From Flavobacteriaceae bacterium (GTDB taxonomy: Bacteria > Bacteroidota > Bacteroidia > Flavobacteriales > Weeksellaceae), in NCBI GenBank assembly GCA_031276535.1, contig JAISMV010000148.1, positions 1 to 54,168 of the forward strand: a stretch of DNA of 54,168 nucleotides. Reading direction: 5' to 3'. The stretch's first letter is position 1. Each line of letters opens with the position of its first letter. Below the pieces are notes generated by a model. It made no database searches, had not been told where the DNA came from, and saw nothing but the letters and a program-made list of their open reading frames with translations. The position numbers were made by a program, and so were the translations under genes. Positions 41,151 through 51,008 of this stretch are shown piece after piece.

Positions 41151-41205
41151 TTTTGATTTTTTTTAAATTTTTGTTTAACAATTATTTTTTATTATGAGTG
41201 CGTGA

Positions 41206-41730
41206 TTATTCCGCTTTTTCAGATAGGGTTTTTACCAGCCCTGCGATGGTGTTTCCGCCGGATTTAAGAGCAGAAACAACATTTTTAATAGGAGATTGTA
41301 ATAATCCGATGATTTCTCCGACAAGTTCTTCTTTGGATTTAAGGTTTGCCAGAGTTTCCAATTGGGTGTCTCCCAAAAATACGGCTGAATCAACCCAAGC
41401 AGCTTTTAATAGCGGCTTTTCTGATTTTTTTCTAAAGGTTTGAATTAGTTTTGCCGGAGCATTTCCTTTTTCAGCGATGAAAATGGTAGAATTTCCTTTC
41501 AGGCTTTCAAAAAGTCCTGAAAAATCTTTATCTTCCACGTTTTGCATTGCTTTTTTCAATAAAGTATTTTTCACTACTTTCATGGAAATTTCTCCTTTGA
41601 AACAAGCTCTTCTCAAATCTGAAGTTTGTTGTGCATTTAATCCGTCAGTATCAGCTATATATAATACATTCGTACCTTTAAGTACTTCTTGTAATTCTTC
41701 TATTACCTGTGTTTTTTCTTGTTTTGTCAT
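41206..41730 (-). CDS. rplJ: 50S ribosomal protein L10
   Basis: 174 aa; N-terminal MTKQEKTQVIEELQEVLKG; position between rplA and rplL. Confidence 0.95.
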   Translation of the reverse strand: MTKQEKTQVIEELQEVLKGTNVLYIADTDGLNAQQTSDLRRACFKGEISMKVVKNTLLKKAMQNVEDKDFSGLFESLKGNSTIFIAEKGNAPAKLIQTFRKKSEKPLLKAAWVDSAVFLGDTQLETLANLKSKEELVGEIIGLLQSPIKNVVSALKSGGNTIAGLVKTLSEKAE

Positions 41731-41747
41731 AATTTTAGTAAAATTAA

Positions 41748-42440
41748 TTAGTTAACACCTTTAGGATCAATAGCTATTCCCGGGCTCATGGTAGAGGACA
41801 GGTAAATACTTTTCACATAAACTCCTTTAGCCGCCTGAGGTTTTAATTTTATTAAAGTAGAGATGATCTCCTGTGCATTCTCCTGAATTTGTTTGGGATC
41901 AAAAGATACTTTTCCGATTGCAGCGTGTACAATACCGTATTTGTCTACTTTAAAGTCAATTTTACCTGCTTTTACTTCAGCCACTGCTTTTCCTATTTCC
42001 ATAGTTACAGTACCGGTTTTAGGGTTAGGCATCAATCCTCTTGGTCCTAAAATACGACCTAAAGGTCCTAATTTCCCCATTACCTGTGGTTGTGTAATGA
42101 TGACATCCACATCCGTCCATCCGTCTTTTATTTTTTGAAGATAGTCGTCCAGACCTATGTAATCGGCTCCGGCATCTTTTGCTTCCTGTTCTTTATCGGG
42201 AGTGACCAATGCTAATACTCGTGTTTCTTTTCCTGTTCCGTGAGGTAAGGAAACGACTCCACGTACCATTTGGTTTGCTTTGCGGGGATCAACCCCCAGG
42301 CGCACTGCGATATCAACGGAGGCATCAAATTTGGTGTAGCTTATTTCTTTTACTAAACCGGATGCTTCTTCCAATGTATAAAGTTTGGTTTTATCTACTT
42401 TAGCAACAACTGCTTTTTGTTTTTTCGTTAATACTGCCAT
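41748..42440 (-). CDS. rplA: 50S ribosomal protein L1
   Basis: 230 aa; [30 protein letters not shown]. Confidence 0.97.
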   Translation of the reverse strand: MAVLTKKQKAVVAKVDKTKLYTLEEASGLVKEISYTKFDASVDIAVRLGVDPRKANQMVRGVVSLPHGTGKETRVLALVTPDKEQEAKDAGADYIGLDDYLQKIKDGWTDVDVIITQPQVMGKLGPLGRILGPRGLMPNPKTGTVTMEIGKAVAEVKAGKIDFKVDKYGIVHAAIGKVSFDPKQIQENAQEIISTLIKLKPQAAKGVYVKSIYLSSTMSPGIAIDPKGVN

Positions 42441-42445
42441 AATTT

Positions 42446-42895
42446 TTACGATTGATTGTTAAACGGACTTTGTCCGGTTACTCTAATACCCATTGATCTT
42501 GCAGTACCTGCAACCATACTTACGGCTGATTCTATTGTAAAACAATTTAAGTCAACCATTTTATCTTCAGCAATTTTTTGTATTTGACTCCAGGTCACTG
42601 CTGCCACCTTATCTCTGTTTGGTTCTCCGGAACCTTTTTTAGCTTTGGAAGCTGCTAAAAGTTGTACGGTTACGGGAGGGGTCTTAACTACAAAGTCAAA
42701 AGACTTGTCCTCATATACAGTGATAATAACCGGTAGCACCTGTCCTTGTTTCTCCTGTGTACGGGCATTAAATTGTTTACAAAACTCCATGATGTTTACC
42801 CCCGCAGCTCCTAATGCCGGACCTACTGGTGGAGAAGGATTTGCTTGTCCTCCTTTTACCTGGAGTTTTACCATTTTAAAAATTTTCTTTGCCAT
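42446..42895 (-). CDS. rplK: 50S ribosomal protein L11
   Basis: 149 aa; [36 protein letters not shown]. Confidence 0.97.
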   Translation of the reverse strand: MAKKIFKMVKLQVKGGQANPSPPVGPALGAAGVNIMEFCKQFNARTQEKQGQVLPVIITVYEDKSFDFVVKTPPVTVQLLAASKAKKGSGEPNRDKVAAVTWSQIQKIAEDKMVDLNCFTIESAVSMVAGTARSMGIRVTGQSPFNNQS

Positions 42896-42942
42896 TTTAA
42901 TTTTTAGTTAAAAATGATTTATTTATAATCTGTGGAAGCAGC

Positions 42943-43488
42943 CTATATTTTTTCTACTTGTGAAAAACTTAATTCGATTGGTGTTTTTCTTCCGAAAATC
43001 AGCACCATAACGTCCAGTTTTCTTTTTTCTTCATTGATCTTCTCAATGGTTCCGTTGAATCCGTTGAAAGGGCCGTCTATAACTTTGACGGTTTCTCCGA
43101 ACTCAAACGGGATGTTTACGGTATCTTCTGATTCAGACAGTTCATCCATTTTCCCAAACATTCTGCTAACTTCACTTTTTCTCATGGGAAGAGGGTCACC
43201 GCCTTTGGTTGCACTCAGAAAACTAATCACTCCTGGAATATTTTTTATGGTATGAGGAAGTTCTCCGATAAGGTTTGCTTCGATCATAACATAACCGGGA
43301 TAATACACTTTTTCTTTTCGTATTTTTTTTCCGTTTCTGATTTGTACTACTTTTTCCATGGGAACAACTATTTGTCCAAGATTGCTTTTAAGGTATTCCG
43401 TTCTTAAAACTTCGTTTTCGATATACGTTTTTACCTTAGATTCTTGTCCACTAATTGTTTTCAGTACATACCATTTCATATCATCCAT
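42943..43488 (-). CDS. nusG: Transcription termination/antitermination protein NusG
   Basis: 181 aa; KWYVLKTISGQESKV, YYPGYVMIEANL, GETVKVIDGPFNGFNGTIEKI. Confidence 0.96.
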   Translation of the reverse strand: MDDMKWYVLKTISGQESKVKTYIENEVLRTEYLKSNLGQIVVPMEKVVQIRNGKKIRKEKVYYPGYVMIEANLIGELPHTIKNIPGVISFLSATKGGDPLPMRKSEVSRMFGKMDELSESEDTVNIPFEFGETVKVIDGPFNGFNGTIEKINEEKRKLDVMVLIFGRKTPIELSFSQVEKI

Positions 43489-43504
43489 TACTCCAGAGTT
43501 TTTC

Positions 43505-43711
43505 TTAAGATTTTAATCCTATTAGAATTGAATAAATATTTTGAAGAGCTTTAGCAAAAACCCAATCAACTCCAAAACAGAAAGCTGACAGAATGATAGA
43601 CGCTATAGCCACTACCGTAGTCGAAGACTGAAGGTCTGACCATTTAGGCCATTCCACGTGGTCTTTGAATTCTTTTACCGAACCTTTAAGGTAGTTAATG
43701 AATCCGTTCAT
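43505..43711 (-). CDS. secE: Preprotein translocase subunit SecE
   Basis: 68 aa, single TM; KEFKDHVEWPKWSDLQSSTTVV; between nusG and tRNA-Trp. Confidence 0.92.
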   Translation of the reverse strand: MNGFINYLKGSVKEFKDHVEWPKWSDLQSSTTVVAIASIILSAFCFGVDWVFAKALQNIYSILIGLKS

Positions 43712-43725
43712 TTATTTAATTTTTG

Positions 43726-43798
43726 CGCGGGCGGAAAGATTCGAACTCTCGACCCTCGGTTTTGGAGACCGATGCTCTACCAGCTGAGCTACACCCGC
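43726..43798 (-). tRNA. tRNA-Trp (CCA)
   Basis: Minus strand gcgggtgtagctcagctggtagagcatcggtctccaaaaccgaggg...; cloverleaf with loop ctccaaa. Confidence 0.95.
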
Positions 43799-43799
43799 T

Positions 43800-43838
43800 T
43801 AAAAAAGAAAGAACCCGAGAAAGGTCTTTCTTTTTAGT
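43800..43838 (-). terminator. Hairpin after tuf
   Basis: aaaaaagaaagaacccgagaaaggtctttcttttt stem-loop between tuf and tRNA-Trp. Confidence 0.55.
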
Positions 43839-43852
43839 ATGGTTTAGTAATT

Positions 43853-45088
43853 TTAATCCAAGATTTCAGTTACCTGTCCGGCACCTACAGTTCTACCACC
43901 TTCGCGTATAGCGAAACGTAAACCGCTGTTAAGTGCGATTGGTTGGTGTAGTTCAACGGTAATAGTCAAGTTATCTCCCGGCATAACCATTTCTGTTCCC
44001 TCAGGTAGAGAGATAGTTCCGGTTACGTCAGTAGTTCTTACGTAAAATTGTGGACGGTAGTTGTTATGAAACGGGGTGTGACGTCCTCCTTCCTCTTTTG
44101 TCAGGATATATACTTCCGCTTTGAATTTTTTATGTGGAGTTACTGAACCCGGTTTAGCGATAACCATACCACGACGGATATCGTTTTTCTCGATACCTCT
44201 TAGTAGTAAACCTACGTTATCTCCGGCTTCACCTCTATCTAATATTTTTCTGAACATTTCAACACCTGTTACGGTTGAAGTTAGTTTTTCGTCTCCCATA
44301 CCTACGATGTCAACACCTTCTCCGGAGTTGATAACACCTGCTTCGATACGTCCTGTTGCTACAGTACCACGTCCGGTAATGGAGAATACGTCTTCGATCG
44401 GCATAAGGAACGGTTTGTCCTGATCACGAACCGGAAGTTCAATCCAAGAATCTACTGCATCCATCAGTTGTTCAACAGTTTCTACCCATTTAGCTTCACC
44501 GTTTAAAGCTCCTAATGCGGAACCTTGAATTACAGGGGTATTGTCTCCGTCGTATTCGTAAGTGGACAATAGGTCTCTTACTTCAATTTCCACTAGTTCT
44601 AATAGTTCAGGGTCGTCTACCATATCTACTTTGTTCATAAAAACAACGATTCTAGGTACGTTTACCTGACGACATAGAAGGATGTGTTCTCTGGTTTGAG
44701 GCATAGGTCCATCAGTAGCAGCAACTACGAGGATAGCACCATCCATTTGAGCAGCACCTGTAACCATGTTTTTCACATAATCTGCGTGACCCGGACAGTC
44801 AACGTGTGCATAGTGACGGCTATTTGTTTGATATTCTACGTGTGCTGTATTAATAGTAATACCTCTTTCTTTTTCTTCAGGGGCAGCATCGATTGAAGAG
44901 AAATCTCTTTTTTCCGCTAATCCTTTTTCTGCCAAAACCTTAGTGATTGCAGCTGTTAAAGTTGTTTTACCGTGGTCTACGTGACCGATTGTACCTATAT
45001 TAAGATGTGGTTTGGTACGCTGAAAAGTTTCTTTTGCCATGATAATATGTTTGTTTGTATTTCCAAAAATGAGTGCAAATATACTCAA
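43853..45088 (-). CDS. tuf: Elongation factor Tu (true start probably [17 protein letters not shown], about 16 codons inside the ORF)
   Basis: [54 protein letters not shown]. Confidence 0.98.
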   Translation of the reverse strand: MSIFALIFGNTNKHIIMAKETFQRTKPHLNIGTIGHVDHGKTTLTAAITKVLAEKGLAEKRDFSSIDAAPEEKERGITINTAHVEYQTNSRHYAHVDCPGHADYVKNMVTGAAQMDGAILVVAATDGPMPQTREHILLCRQVNVPRIVVFMNKVDMVDDPELLELVEIEVRDLLSTYEYDGDNTPVIQGSALGALNGEAKWVETVEQLMDAVDSWIELPVRDQDKPFLMPIEDVFSITGRGTVATGRIEAGVINSGEGVDIVGMGDEKLTSTVTGVEMFRKILDRGEAGDNVGLLLRGIEKNDIRRGMVIAKPGSVTPHKKFKAEVYILTKEEGGRHTPFHNNYRPQFYVRTTDVTGTISLPEGTEMVMPGDNLTITVELHQPIALNSGLRFAIREGGRTVGAGQVTEILD

Positions 45089-45219
45089 TTATTTTAAAAT
45101 AACAACAACTTATAAAATATATTTATTTTTTATAAGTTGTATACTATTGATTATAAAAAGTTAAGACTGCTTATTAGGGGGATATTAAAGTTAAAATTTG
45201 ATTTAAATTAAAAACTAAG

Positions 45220-45291
45220 AGCCAATGACGGGAATTGAACCCGTGACCTCGTCCTTACCAAGGAAGCGCTCTACCCCTGAGCTACATCGGC
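45220..45291 (-). tRNA. tRNA-Thr (GGT)
   Basis: Minus strand gccgatgtagctcaggggtagagcgcttccttggtaaggacgagg...; loop ttggtaa. Confidence 0.93.
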
Positions 45292-45304
45292 TGAAAAAAA
45301 ATTG

Positions 45305-45377
45305 AGCGGAAGACGAGGTTCGAACTCGCGACATTCAGCTTGGAAGGCTGACGCTCTACCAACTGAGCTACTTCCGC
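45305..45377 (-). tRNA. tRNA-Gly (TCC)
   Basis: Minus strand gcggaagtagctcagttggtagagcgtcagccttccaagctgaatg...; loop cttccaa. Confidence 0.94.
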
Positions 45378-45456
45378 TTAATGTTTTTTACCTTTGTAAT
45401 TCGACAGCAAAATTAAAATAATTTTTTGAATTACAAAATTTATATTTAATTTTTTG

Positions 45457-45539
45457 TGGGGAGAGGAGGATTCGAACCTCCGAAGGTGAATACCAACAGA
45501 TTTACAGTCTGTCCTCGTTGGCCGCTTGAGTATCTCCCC
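45457..45539 (-). tRNA. tRNA-Tyr (GTA)
   Basis: Minus strand ggggagatactcaagcggccaacgaggacagactgtaaatctgttgg..., long variable arm. Confidence 0.94.
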
Positions 45540-45546
45540 CTTCAGG

Positions 45547-45620
45547 AGCCGGTAGAGGGATTCGAACCCACGACCCCGAGATTACAAATCACGTGCTCTG
45601 GCCAACTGAGCTATACCGGC
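45547..45620 (-). tRNA. tRNA-Thr (TGT)
   Basis: Minus strand gccggtatagctcagttggccagagcacgtgatttgtaatctcggg...; loop ttgtaat. Confidence 0.93.
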
Positions 45621-45745
45621 AAAATTAAATCTATTTCAAAGATACAATCCGTTAATAAAGTATGATACTTTGTTTAACGGATTGCAAAGGTATATAAATT
45701 TTTAATATCTCCAAATTTTATGGCGAAAAAAAAATCTTATTTTTG

Positions 45746-46042
45746 TCACACTTTTTCTTTCTTTTTGATAATCATTTTTTTAAGTGCATCACAAGCCAGA
45801 TCAATGCTTTCTTCAAATGAGGCGGAGGTTTTTTTGGCGACCAAATCATCTCCCGGAACCTCTAAAATGATTTCAACGGTTTTATTTTCTTTGTCTGTAG
45901 CGTTTTCTAGTTTCATGTAAACATTGGCTCCTACAATTCTATCATAAAATTGGTTTAATTTTGATAGTTTCTTGTTTAAAAACTCTAATAATGCGTCTTG
46001 TGCATTAAAATTTACTGCTTGTACTTTAATTTTCATTTTCAT
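45746..46042 (-). CDS. hpf: Ribosome hibernation-promoting factor / RaiA family
   Basis: 98 aa; KIKVQAVNFNAQDALLEFLNKKLSKLNQFYDRIVGANVYMKLEN. Confidence 0.9.
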   Translation of the reverse strand: MKMKIKVQAVNFNAQDALLEFLNKKLSKLNQFYDRIVGANVYMKLENATDKENKTVEIILEVPGDDLVAKKTSASFEESIDLACDALKKMIIKKKEKV

Positions 46043-46946
46043 TTTGTTTTTTACGCCCGAAAGGATGGGACTGGTTAAACACTTTTTTTAAGTCTTCAAT
46101 GTTGTTATGGGTGTAAACTTGTGTAGCTGCCAAACTGCTATGTCCAAGTATTTCTTTTATGGAGTTTAATTCTGCTCCGTTATGTAACAAGTGACTGGCA
46201 AATGTATGACGTAACATATGCGGGCTCTTTTTTTGTTTAGTTGTTACAGCACTAAGGTATTTATTTATTAGGTTATAAACAAATTTTTCTTTTAAAACCT
46301 GACCTTTATTATCAACAAAAAAATAATCATTGGAAATTAGGTTTGATTTTTGTCTGATATTCAGGTAGTTTTTTATTTTCATTGATAATTCTCCGGTAAT
46401 GGGAATGAGCCTTTCTTTGTTTCTTTTCCCGATAATACGTATCGTTTTATTGGTTAGATCAATTTTAGATGTTTTCAATTGTATTAGTTCGATCCTTCTG
46501 ATTCCCGTCTGATAGAATAATTCAAAGATAAGTTGATTTCGTGTTTTTTCAAACTCGTTTTCGGTATTTTTTTCCAGTTCTGTTATTATAAGGTTTTCCA
46601 ATAGCTGGATTTCTTCTTCGGCATAGGGGACAAGAACTTTCTTTTTGAGTTTCAGGTTTTGTAAGTTTGCAGCCGGATTTAGGGTTATTTCTTCGGTTTT
46701 GAGTAAAAATTTAAAGAAACTTCTAATGGATGAGATTTTTCTGTTGATGGTTCTTTCTGAAAGATCTTTCAGTGAGAGTGAAATGATGAAATTCCGTAAT
46801 TGTTTTTTATCGGCGTCTTTTATTTCCGAGATTCCTTCTCTTTGTAAGAGGAATTTTTCCAAATCGCGCAAATCTTTCTCATAACTTTCGACAGTGAGGG
46901 GAGAATAACGTTTTGATTTTAGATGATTCAGGAATCCTTGCAACAT
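46026..46946 (-). CDS. xerC: Tyrosine recombinase XerC
   Basis: 306 aa; LFYQTGIRRIELIQLK, PHMLRHTFASHLLHNGAELNSIKEILGHSSLAATQVYTH. Confidence 0.92.
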   Translation of the reverse strand: MLQGFLNHLKSKRYSPLTVESYEKDLRDLEKFLLQREGISEIKDADKKQLRNFIISLSLKDLSERTINRKISSIRSFFKFLLKTEEITLNPAANLQNLKLKKKVLVPYAEEEIQLLENLIITELEKNTENEFEKTRNQLIFELFYQTGIRRIELIQLKTSKIDLTNKTIRIIGKRNKERLIPITGELSMKIKNYLNIRQKSNLISNDYFFVDNKGQVLKEKFVYNLINKYLSAVTTKQKKSPHMLRHTFASHLLHNGAELNSIKEILGHSSLAATQVYTHNNIEDLKKVFNQSHPFGRKKQNENEN

Positions 46947-47016
46947 AAAAAAAGCCTATCTTCAAAGTTACTAAAATTTTAAAGAGTAGGCTAATATTTT
47001 TTTACAGAAAGAATTT

Positions 47017-47211
47017 TTATGCTTCTTCCTGACTTTGCAATCTTTGCTTGTAGGTAGCTCTGATCACAGTCTGCCTTTTGGTAACAGAGGGTTTTATGAA
47101 TTGTTGTCTTCTTCTCAATTCTTTTACAACTCCTGTTTTGTCGTATTTTCTTTTATATTTTTTTAGAGCTTTGTCTATTGACTCTCCATCTTTTACTGGA
47201 ATAATTAACAT
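47017..47211 (-). CDS. rpsU: 30S ribosomal protein S21
   Basis: 64 aa; VKDGESIDKALKKYKRKYDKTGVVKELRRRQQFIKPSVTKR. Confidence 0.94.
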   Translation of the reverse strand: MLIIPVKDGESIDKALKKYKRKYDKTGVVKELRRRQQFIKPSVTKRQTVIRATYKQRLQSQEEA

Positions 47212-47373
47212 ATTAACATCTCTTTTTTTTGTTCAAAAATTTCAAAATAGGTTGCAAATATAGGAAGATAATTTGCATACACAAAATTTATTTTTAAATC
47301 AAAATGAATCAAAAATGAATTTGCGGTAAAGGAAAATGTGTTTTACATGGGTTTAATTATCTCCCGGATCTTA

Positions 47374-47564
47374 GAGCCTGTTTAAATTTTATTCAAATAT
47401 TTATTTTTAGGTTCAAATTATATTTTGCATTCTTTTTAAGCTCTTTTGAGCGTCTTTTTCACTTTTTCTTTTTGATTTAACCCGCTAAATCTTCAAATAA
47501 AAAGCAAAAAATCCATCTCTAAAATAGCAATAAAAAATAATCGCAATAAAATTTAAACAGGCTC
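47374..47564. mobile_element. Complete 191-bp MITE-like element with 20-bp terminal inverted repeats and TA flanks
   Basis: gagcctgtttaaattttatt ... aataaaatttaaacaggctc; TA immediately outside both ends; no coding capacity; near-identical partial copies at 1-114 and 53988-54168. Confidence 0.88.
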
Positions 47565-47656
47565 TAAATTTTTACCGCTTTTTTGATGCGGATTCTTGCA
47601 CTTTCCAATGGAATTTGAGTACGAATTCAGGTTGGGAATACGCTTTTTCAGAGAAA

Positions 47657-48301
47657 TCAAAAAATACTTTTCCCCTCGTTCAGGTTATAAATTTCCATGA
47701 TCTCTTTCAATATTTTCTTGAAATTAATTTTCATATCAATCAATTTCCCCGAGCGGATGTCAAATATCCACCCGTGAACCCTGAGATCCCGTTCAATGAA
47801 CGCTTTTTGAACGGCTGCGGTTTTGATTAAATTGATGCATTGTTCTTCCACATTCAGCTCCGCCAGCCGGTTGTATTTTTCGTCAGGATTTTTTAACAGA
47901 TCCAATTCTTCCTTATGTATTCTGTATACGTCCCGTATATTACGAAGCCAGGGATTTAACAGTCCTAAATCTTTGGCTTCCATGGCAGCTTTTACTCCGC
48001 TGCAATAATAATGCCCGCAGACGATAATCTGTTTTACTTTTAAATGTTCCACGGCATAAGTGATCACAGACATCACATTTAAATCTATGCTGATGACCAT
48101 ATTGGCAATATTCCGGTGTACGAAGACTTCTCCGGGTTTTGCTCCCAATAATTCTTCTGTCGATACTCTGCTGTCGGAACAACCTATGTATAAAACTTCC
48201 GGTTTCTGACCTTCGGATAACTTATTAAAATAGTTTTTGTCAACAGATAGCTTTTCCGCTATCCATGCTTCATTATGGGAAAATATTTTTTCAAAATCCA
48301 T
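47657..48301 (-). CDS. Beta-class carbonic anhydrase
   Basis: 214 aa; YIGCSDSRVSTEELLGAKPGEVFVHRNIANMV, IIVCGHYYCSGVKAAM. Confidence 0.92.
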   Translation of the reverse strand: MDFEKIFSHNEAWIAEKLSVDKNYFNKLSEGQKPEVLYIGCSDSRVSTEELLGAKPGEVFVHRNIANMVISIDLNVMSVITYAVEHLKVKQIIVCGHYYCSGVKAAMEAKDLGLLNPWLRNIRDVYRIHKEELDLLKNPDEKYNRLAELNVEEQCINLIKTAAVQKAFIERDLRVHGWIFDIRSGKLIDMKINFKKILKEIMEIYNLNEGKSIF

Positions 48302-48374
48302 ACATTCACCTTAATTTTAGGTAAATGTAGTGAAAAAATAAGTTTATGAAAAGTTACAAAACAGTATTTTTGCC

Positions 48375-48788
48375 TTATGCAAAAATTCCGTTCTTTCCTT
48401 TGTATACGGAATATTTTCCTGATCCTAAAAAGAATAGTGCCAAAGAGGTTAATAAGTAAAACAAATTAAGTTCCGCTCCTAATCCTCCTTTATCCGTAAT
48501 GTGGAATGTTCCTAATTGATGAACCAAAAATATTGTCATGATCATAGTGAACGCTACCAACAAAGAAGATATTCTTGTAAATACCCCTAACAGAATACAT
48601 ATAGGCGCCACTATTTCTCCGATAGGAACTCCTAACCAGATAAACTCCGGAAGTCCTTTTTTCGCCAGCATTACCCGGATAAAATCATGTCCGTGAATTA
48701 ATTTTGCTATCCCATGAGGAATCATCAATCCACCCACGGATATTCGTAATAATAATTTTCCTAAATCAGGGTTTAGTTCTTTTGCCAT
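48375..48788 (-). CDS. DoxX family membrane protein
   Basis: 137 aa; LLLRISVGGLMIPHGIAKLIHG, EIVAPICILLGVFTRISSLLVAFTMIM. Confidence 0.88.
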   Translation of the reverse strand: MAKELNPDLGKLLLRISVGGLMIPHGIAKLIHGHDFIRVMLAKKGLPEFIWLGVPIGEIVAPICILLGVFTRISSLLVAFTMIMTIFLVHQLGTFHITDKGGLGAELNLFYLLTSLALFFLGSGKYSVYKGKNGIFA

Positions 48789-48903
48789 AATTTCAGTTTT
48801 AATTTATTGAATGTAAAAATAAAGTTTTTTAATTTCTTATAATGATTTTTATTAGTTAAATTTTGTATTATGCTATAATAAAATTCTATACCATTGAATT
48901 TTA

Positions 48904-48920
48904 GAGCCTGTTTAACTTTA
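48904..48920. repeat. Solo MITE/IS terminal-repeat-like sequence
   Basis: gagcctgtttaacttta; shares its first 12 nt with the MITE TIR. Confidence 0.6.
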
Positions 48921-48949
48921 TCCGGACAATAATTTTATAACAATGATTT

Positions 48950-49717
48950 TCAGGATAGTTTAACTATTTTGTCAAAACGGCTATCCATACAACAGCTAAC
49001 GTCGGTTGTTACAAACTTTCCGTTATAGAAAAGGCTGAATACTGTGCCCGGACTAGGGCATAATTGTGCTTTCTCTAAAGAATCTAATTTAACTATTTTA
49101 ACATCTAAATTTCTATTCTTTGTACTTTCGACCAGGGAATGATTCACATGAAGTTCTGTAAAAGGGCAGCGATTTGAATAATATGCTACCAACCCCTGAT
49201 CTTTATTGTATTTTTCCTTTTTTGCACATTCATTAAAGCTGGGAGTTTCGGCATTTGGGTCAAGCTTATATACTAATAAACAAAAACCCGAAGGAGTGGT
49301 ATCTACACTCTCAAATCCCTGCTTAAGAAACCATTTAGAATCACTCATAAAGTGAAACTTCTTGATGCCAGCAACTGTTACCAATCCATTTTTTTTCTGC
49401 TTTTTTGCATCATCGATAGCATTCTCAAGTAATGATTTTGCATAGCCTTTACCTTTATATTGTCCTGATACCCAAAAGCAATTTATAAATAAGTAATTGG
49501 GAGCATGAACAGGCGACCATGCGTATTCGGCAGGGCCATATTCCATAAAGACTTTGGCTCTATCATCTATTCTACGGAATACATATCCGTTTTCAAATTG
49601 CTTTTTTAACCATTCCTTCTTTAGCCTTGTACCTTCTTCACATTTTTTGTCAGAAATAGCACAACAAATATGTTCATTTGCAATATTGGATTCGTTAAGG
49701 GTAATAAAACTTTTCAT
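48950..49717 (-). CDS. GNAT N-acetyltransferase with C-terminal YoaP-like domain
   Basis: 255 aa; FINCFWVSGQYKGKGYAKSLLENAIDDAKKQKKNGLVTVAG, GLVAYYSNRCPFTELHV, VFSLFYNGKFVTTDVSCCMDSRFDKIV. Confidence 0.85.
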   Translation of the reverse strand: MKSFITLNESNIANEHICCAISDKKCEEGTRLKKEWLKKQFENGYVFRRIDDRAKVFMEYGPAEYAWSPVHAPNYLFINCFWVSGQYKGKGYAKSLLENAIDDAKKQKKNGLVTVAGIKKFHFMSDSKWFLKQGFESVDTTPSGFCLLVYKLDPNAETPSFNECAKKEKYNKDQGLVAYYSNRCPFTELHVNHSLVESTKNRNLDVKIVKLDSLEKAQLCPSPGTVFSLFYNGKFVTTDVSCCMDSRFDKIVKLS

Positions 49718-49725
49718 GGATATAA

Positions 49726-50071
49726 GAGCCTGTTTAAAAATTAAATTTTAGAAAATGTTTATGAGGACATTTTTTCTTTAAAAAACACAATATAAAAAAT
49801 GATTGTCAGTTGTTTTTGTTATTTATTCCACATAACTTATTGGTTTTTAAATCAATTAAGTTGTATATGAAAAGATATTCCACAAACATTACTGACAATA
49901 CAATGGCAATTTATAAAAAATACTTTAGAATTAGATGATAGGAAGCGAAAATATGATTTACGGCGTATTTGGGATGCGATCATGTATTTGGTGAAAACAG
50001 GCTGCCAGTGGCGACTGCTTTTTTTTGGCATGTCTTTGTTGAATTTTGTATACATACTCGAAATAAATTAG
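49726..50071 (+). pseudogene. IS5-like transposase remnant with intact left terminal repeat
   Basis: Left end gagcctgtttaaaaattaaatttt; frame gives IQWQFIKNTLELDDRKRKYDLRRIWDAIMYLVKTGCQWRLL, the DUF4096-type N-terminus of IS5-family transposases, then truncated; no right end or DDE domain found. Confidence 0.75.
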
Positions 50072-50216
50072 ATTATCTATGTAGAATCTGCTATTTTTAC
50101 AACTTACAGATATGATTAATCTCTCAATTAAAAAACACGTAATTACGGATTAATTCGGATAAACACCTTAAAAAACCATTAATTTATTATGTGTTTGCGC
50201 TGGAAAAAACATAAGA

Positions 50217-50675
50217 TCAGATTCCGATGCTGCAATTAATCCATTCACCGTCAAAATCGGCATTATATTTTTTATAGAACCTTTTCGCCGGTTCATTCCA
50301 TTCCAATACCTGCCAAGCCATTCCTGAGAACTTTTTATTTTTAGCTTCTTCCACCAAAGCATCAAATAACAAACCTCCTACACCTTTTCCCCTCCATTTT
50401 TCAGTCACGATAATATCTTCCAGATACAGTCGTTGTCCTTTCCATGTAGAATACCGAATGTAATATAAAGCAAATCCCACAATTGTTTTATTCTCGGTAT
50501 CGTCAGCTACAAACGCCCACCAAACCGGATTTTCCCCAAATCCGCTTTCTTCAAAATGTTCCAAACTTACGGTAACCTGTTCCGGCGCTTTTTCATATTC
50601 CGCCAATTCATGAACCAGCTCCATTAATCTTTTACAGTCTTGTCTGACGGCTCTTCGTATGTGTATATTTTTCAT
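50217..50675 (-). CDS. GNAT acetyltransferase, diamine/thialysine acetyltransferase-like
   Basis: 152 aa; LYLEDIIVTEKWRGKGVGGLLFDALVEEAKNKKFSGMAWQVLEWNEPAKRFYKKYNA. Confidence 0.85.
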   Translation of the reverse strand: MKNIHIRRAVRQDCKRLMELVHELAEYEKAPEQVTVSLEHFEESGFGENPVWWAFVADDTENKTIVGFALYYIRYSTWKGQRLYLEDIIVTEKWRGKGVGGLLFDALVEEAKNKKFSGMAWQVLEWNEPAKRFYKKYNADFDGEWINCSIGI

Positions 50676-51008
50676 TATTTGCTATGCTGTTGTTTTACTG
50701 TGTTCTTCTCATCTTAAAAACTTCCTTACCGGAAATCAAATCATTGCTATTTCGTTCCAATTCATTCTCCGTATTTCTTTCTTTTTTCTAAAATTCTTAC
50801 CCTGAAAATATCCTATTTTGGATATTTCCCGATTTATTTGAATTTATCAACCCTGTCAGAATAACATTAACAACCCAAATTTACGTTTTTTTATTTTATC
50901 GCCGATAACTTAATTACCAAAGAAAAACCGACATTTTGTCATTATGCTTTTATTGGTATTTTTTTTGAATTTCATGTAACCGTAAAATTTGAAATAAAAA
51001 ATTTAATT

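Noticed and set aside
43723-43911. ORFs 43723-43911 and 45456-45665 on the plus strand
   Set aside because: They are antisense translations of tRNA genes (typical xGFEPP/DSNSRPSVLETDALPAELH peptides), not proteins
49852-50055. 67-aa minus-strand ORF
   Set aside because: Antisense to the IS5-like transposase remnant; the plus-strand frame carries the recognisable motif
50168-50365. 65-aa ORF overlapping the GNAT gene
   Set aside because: Out-of-frame overlap with the well-supported 50217-50675 acetyltransferase
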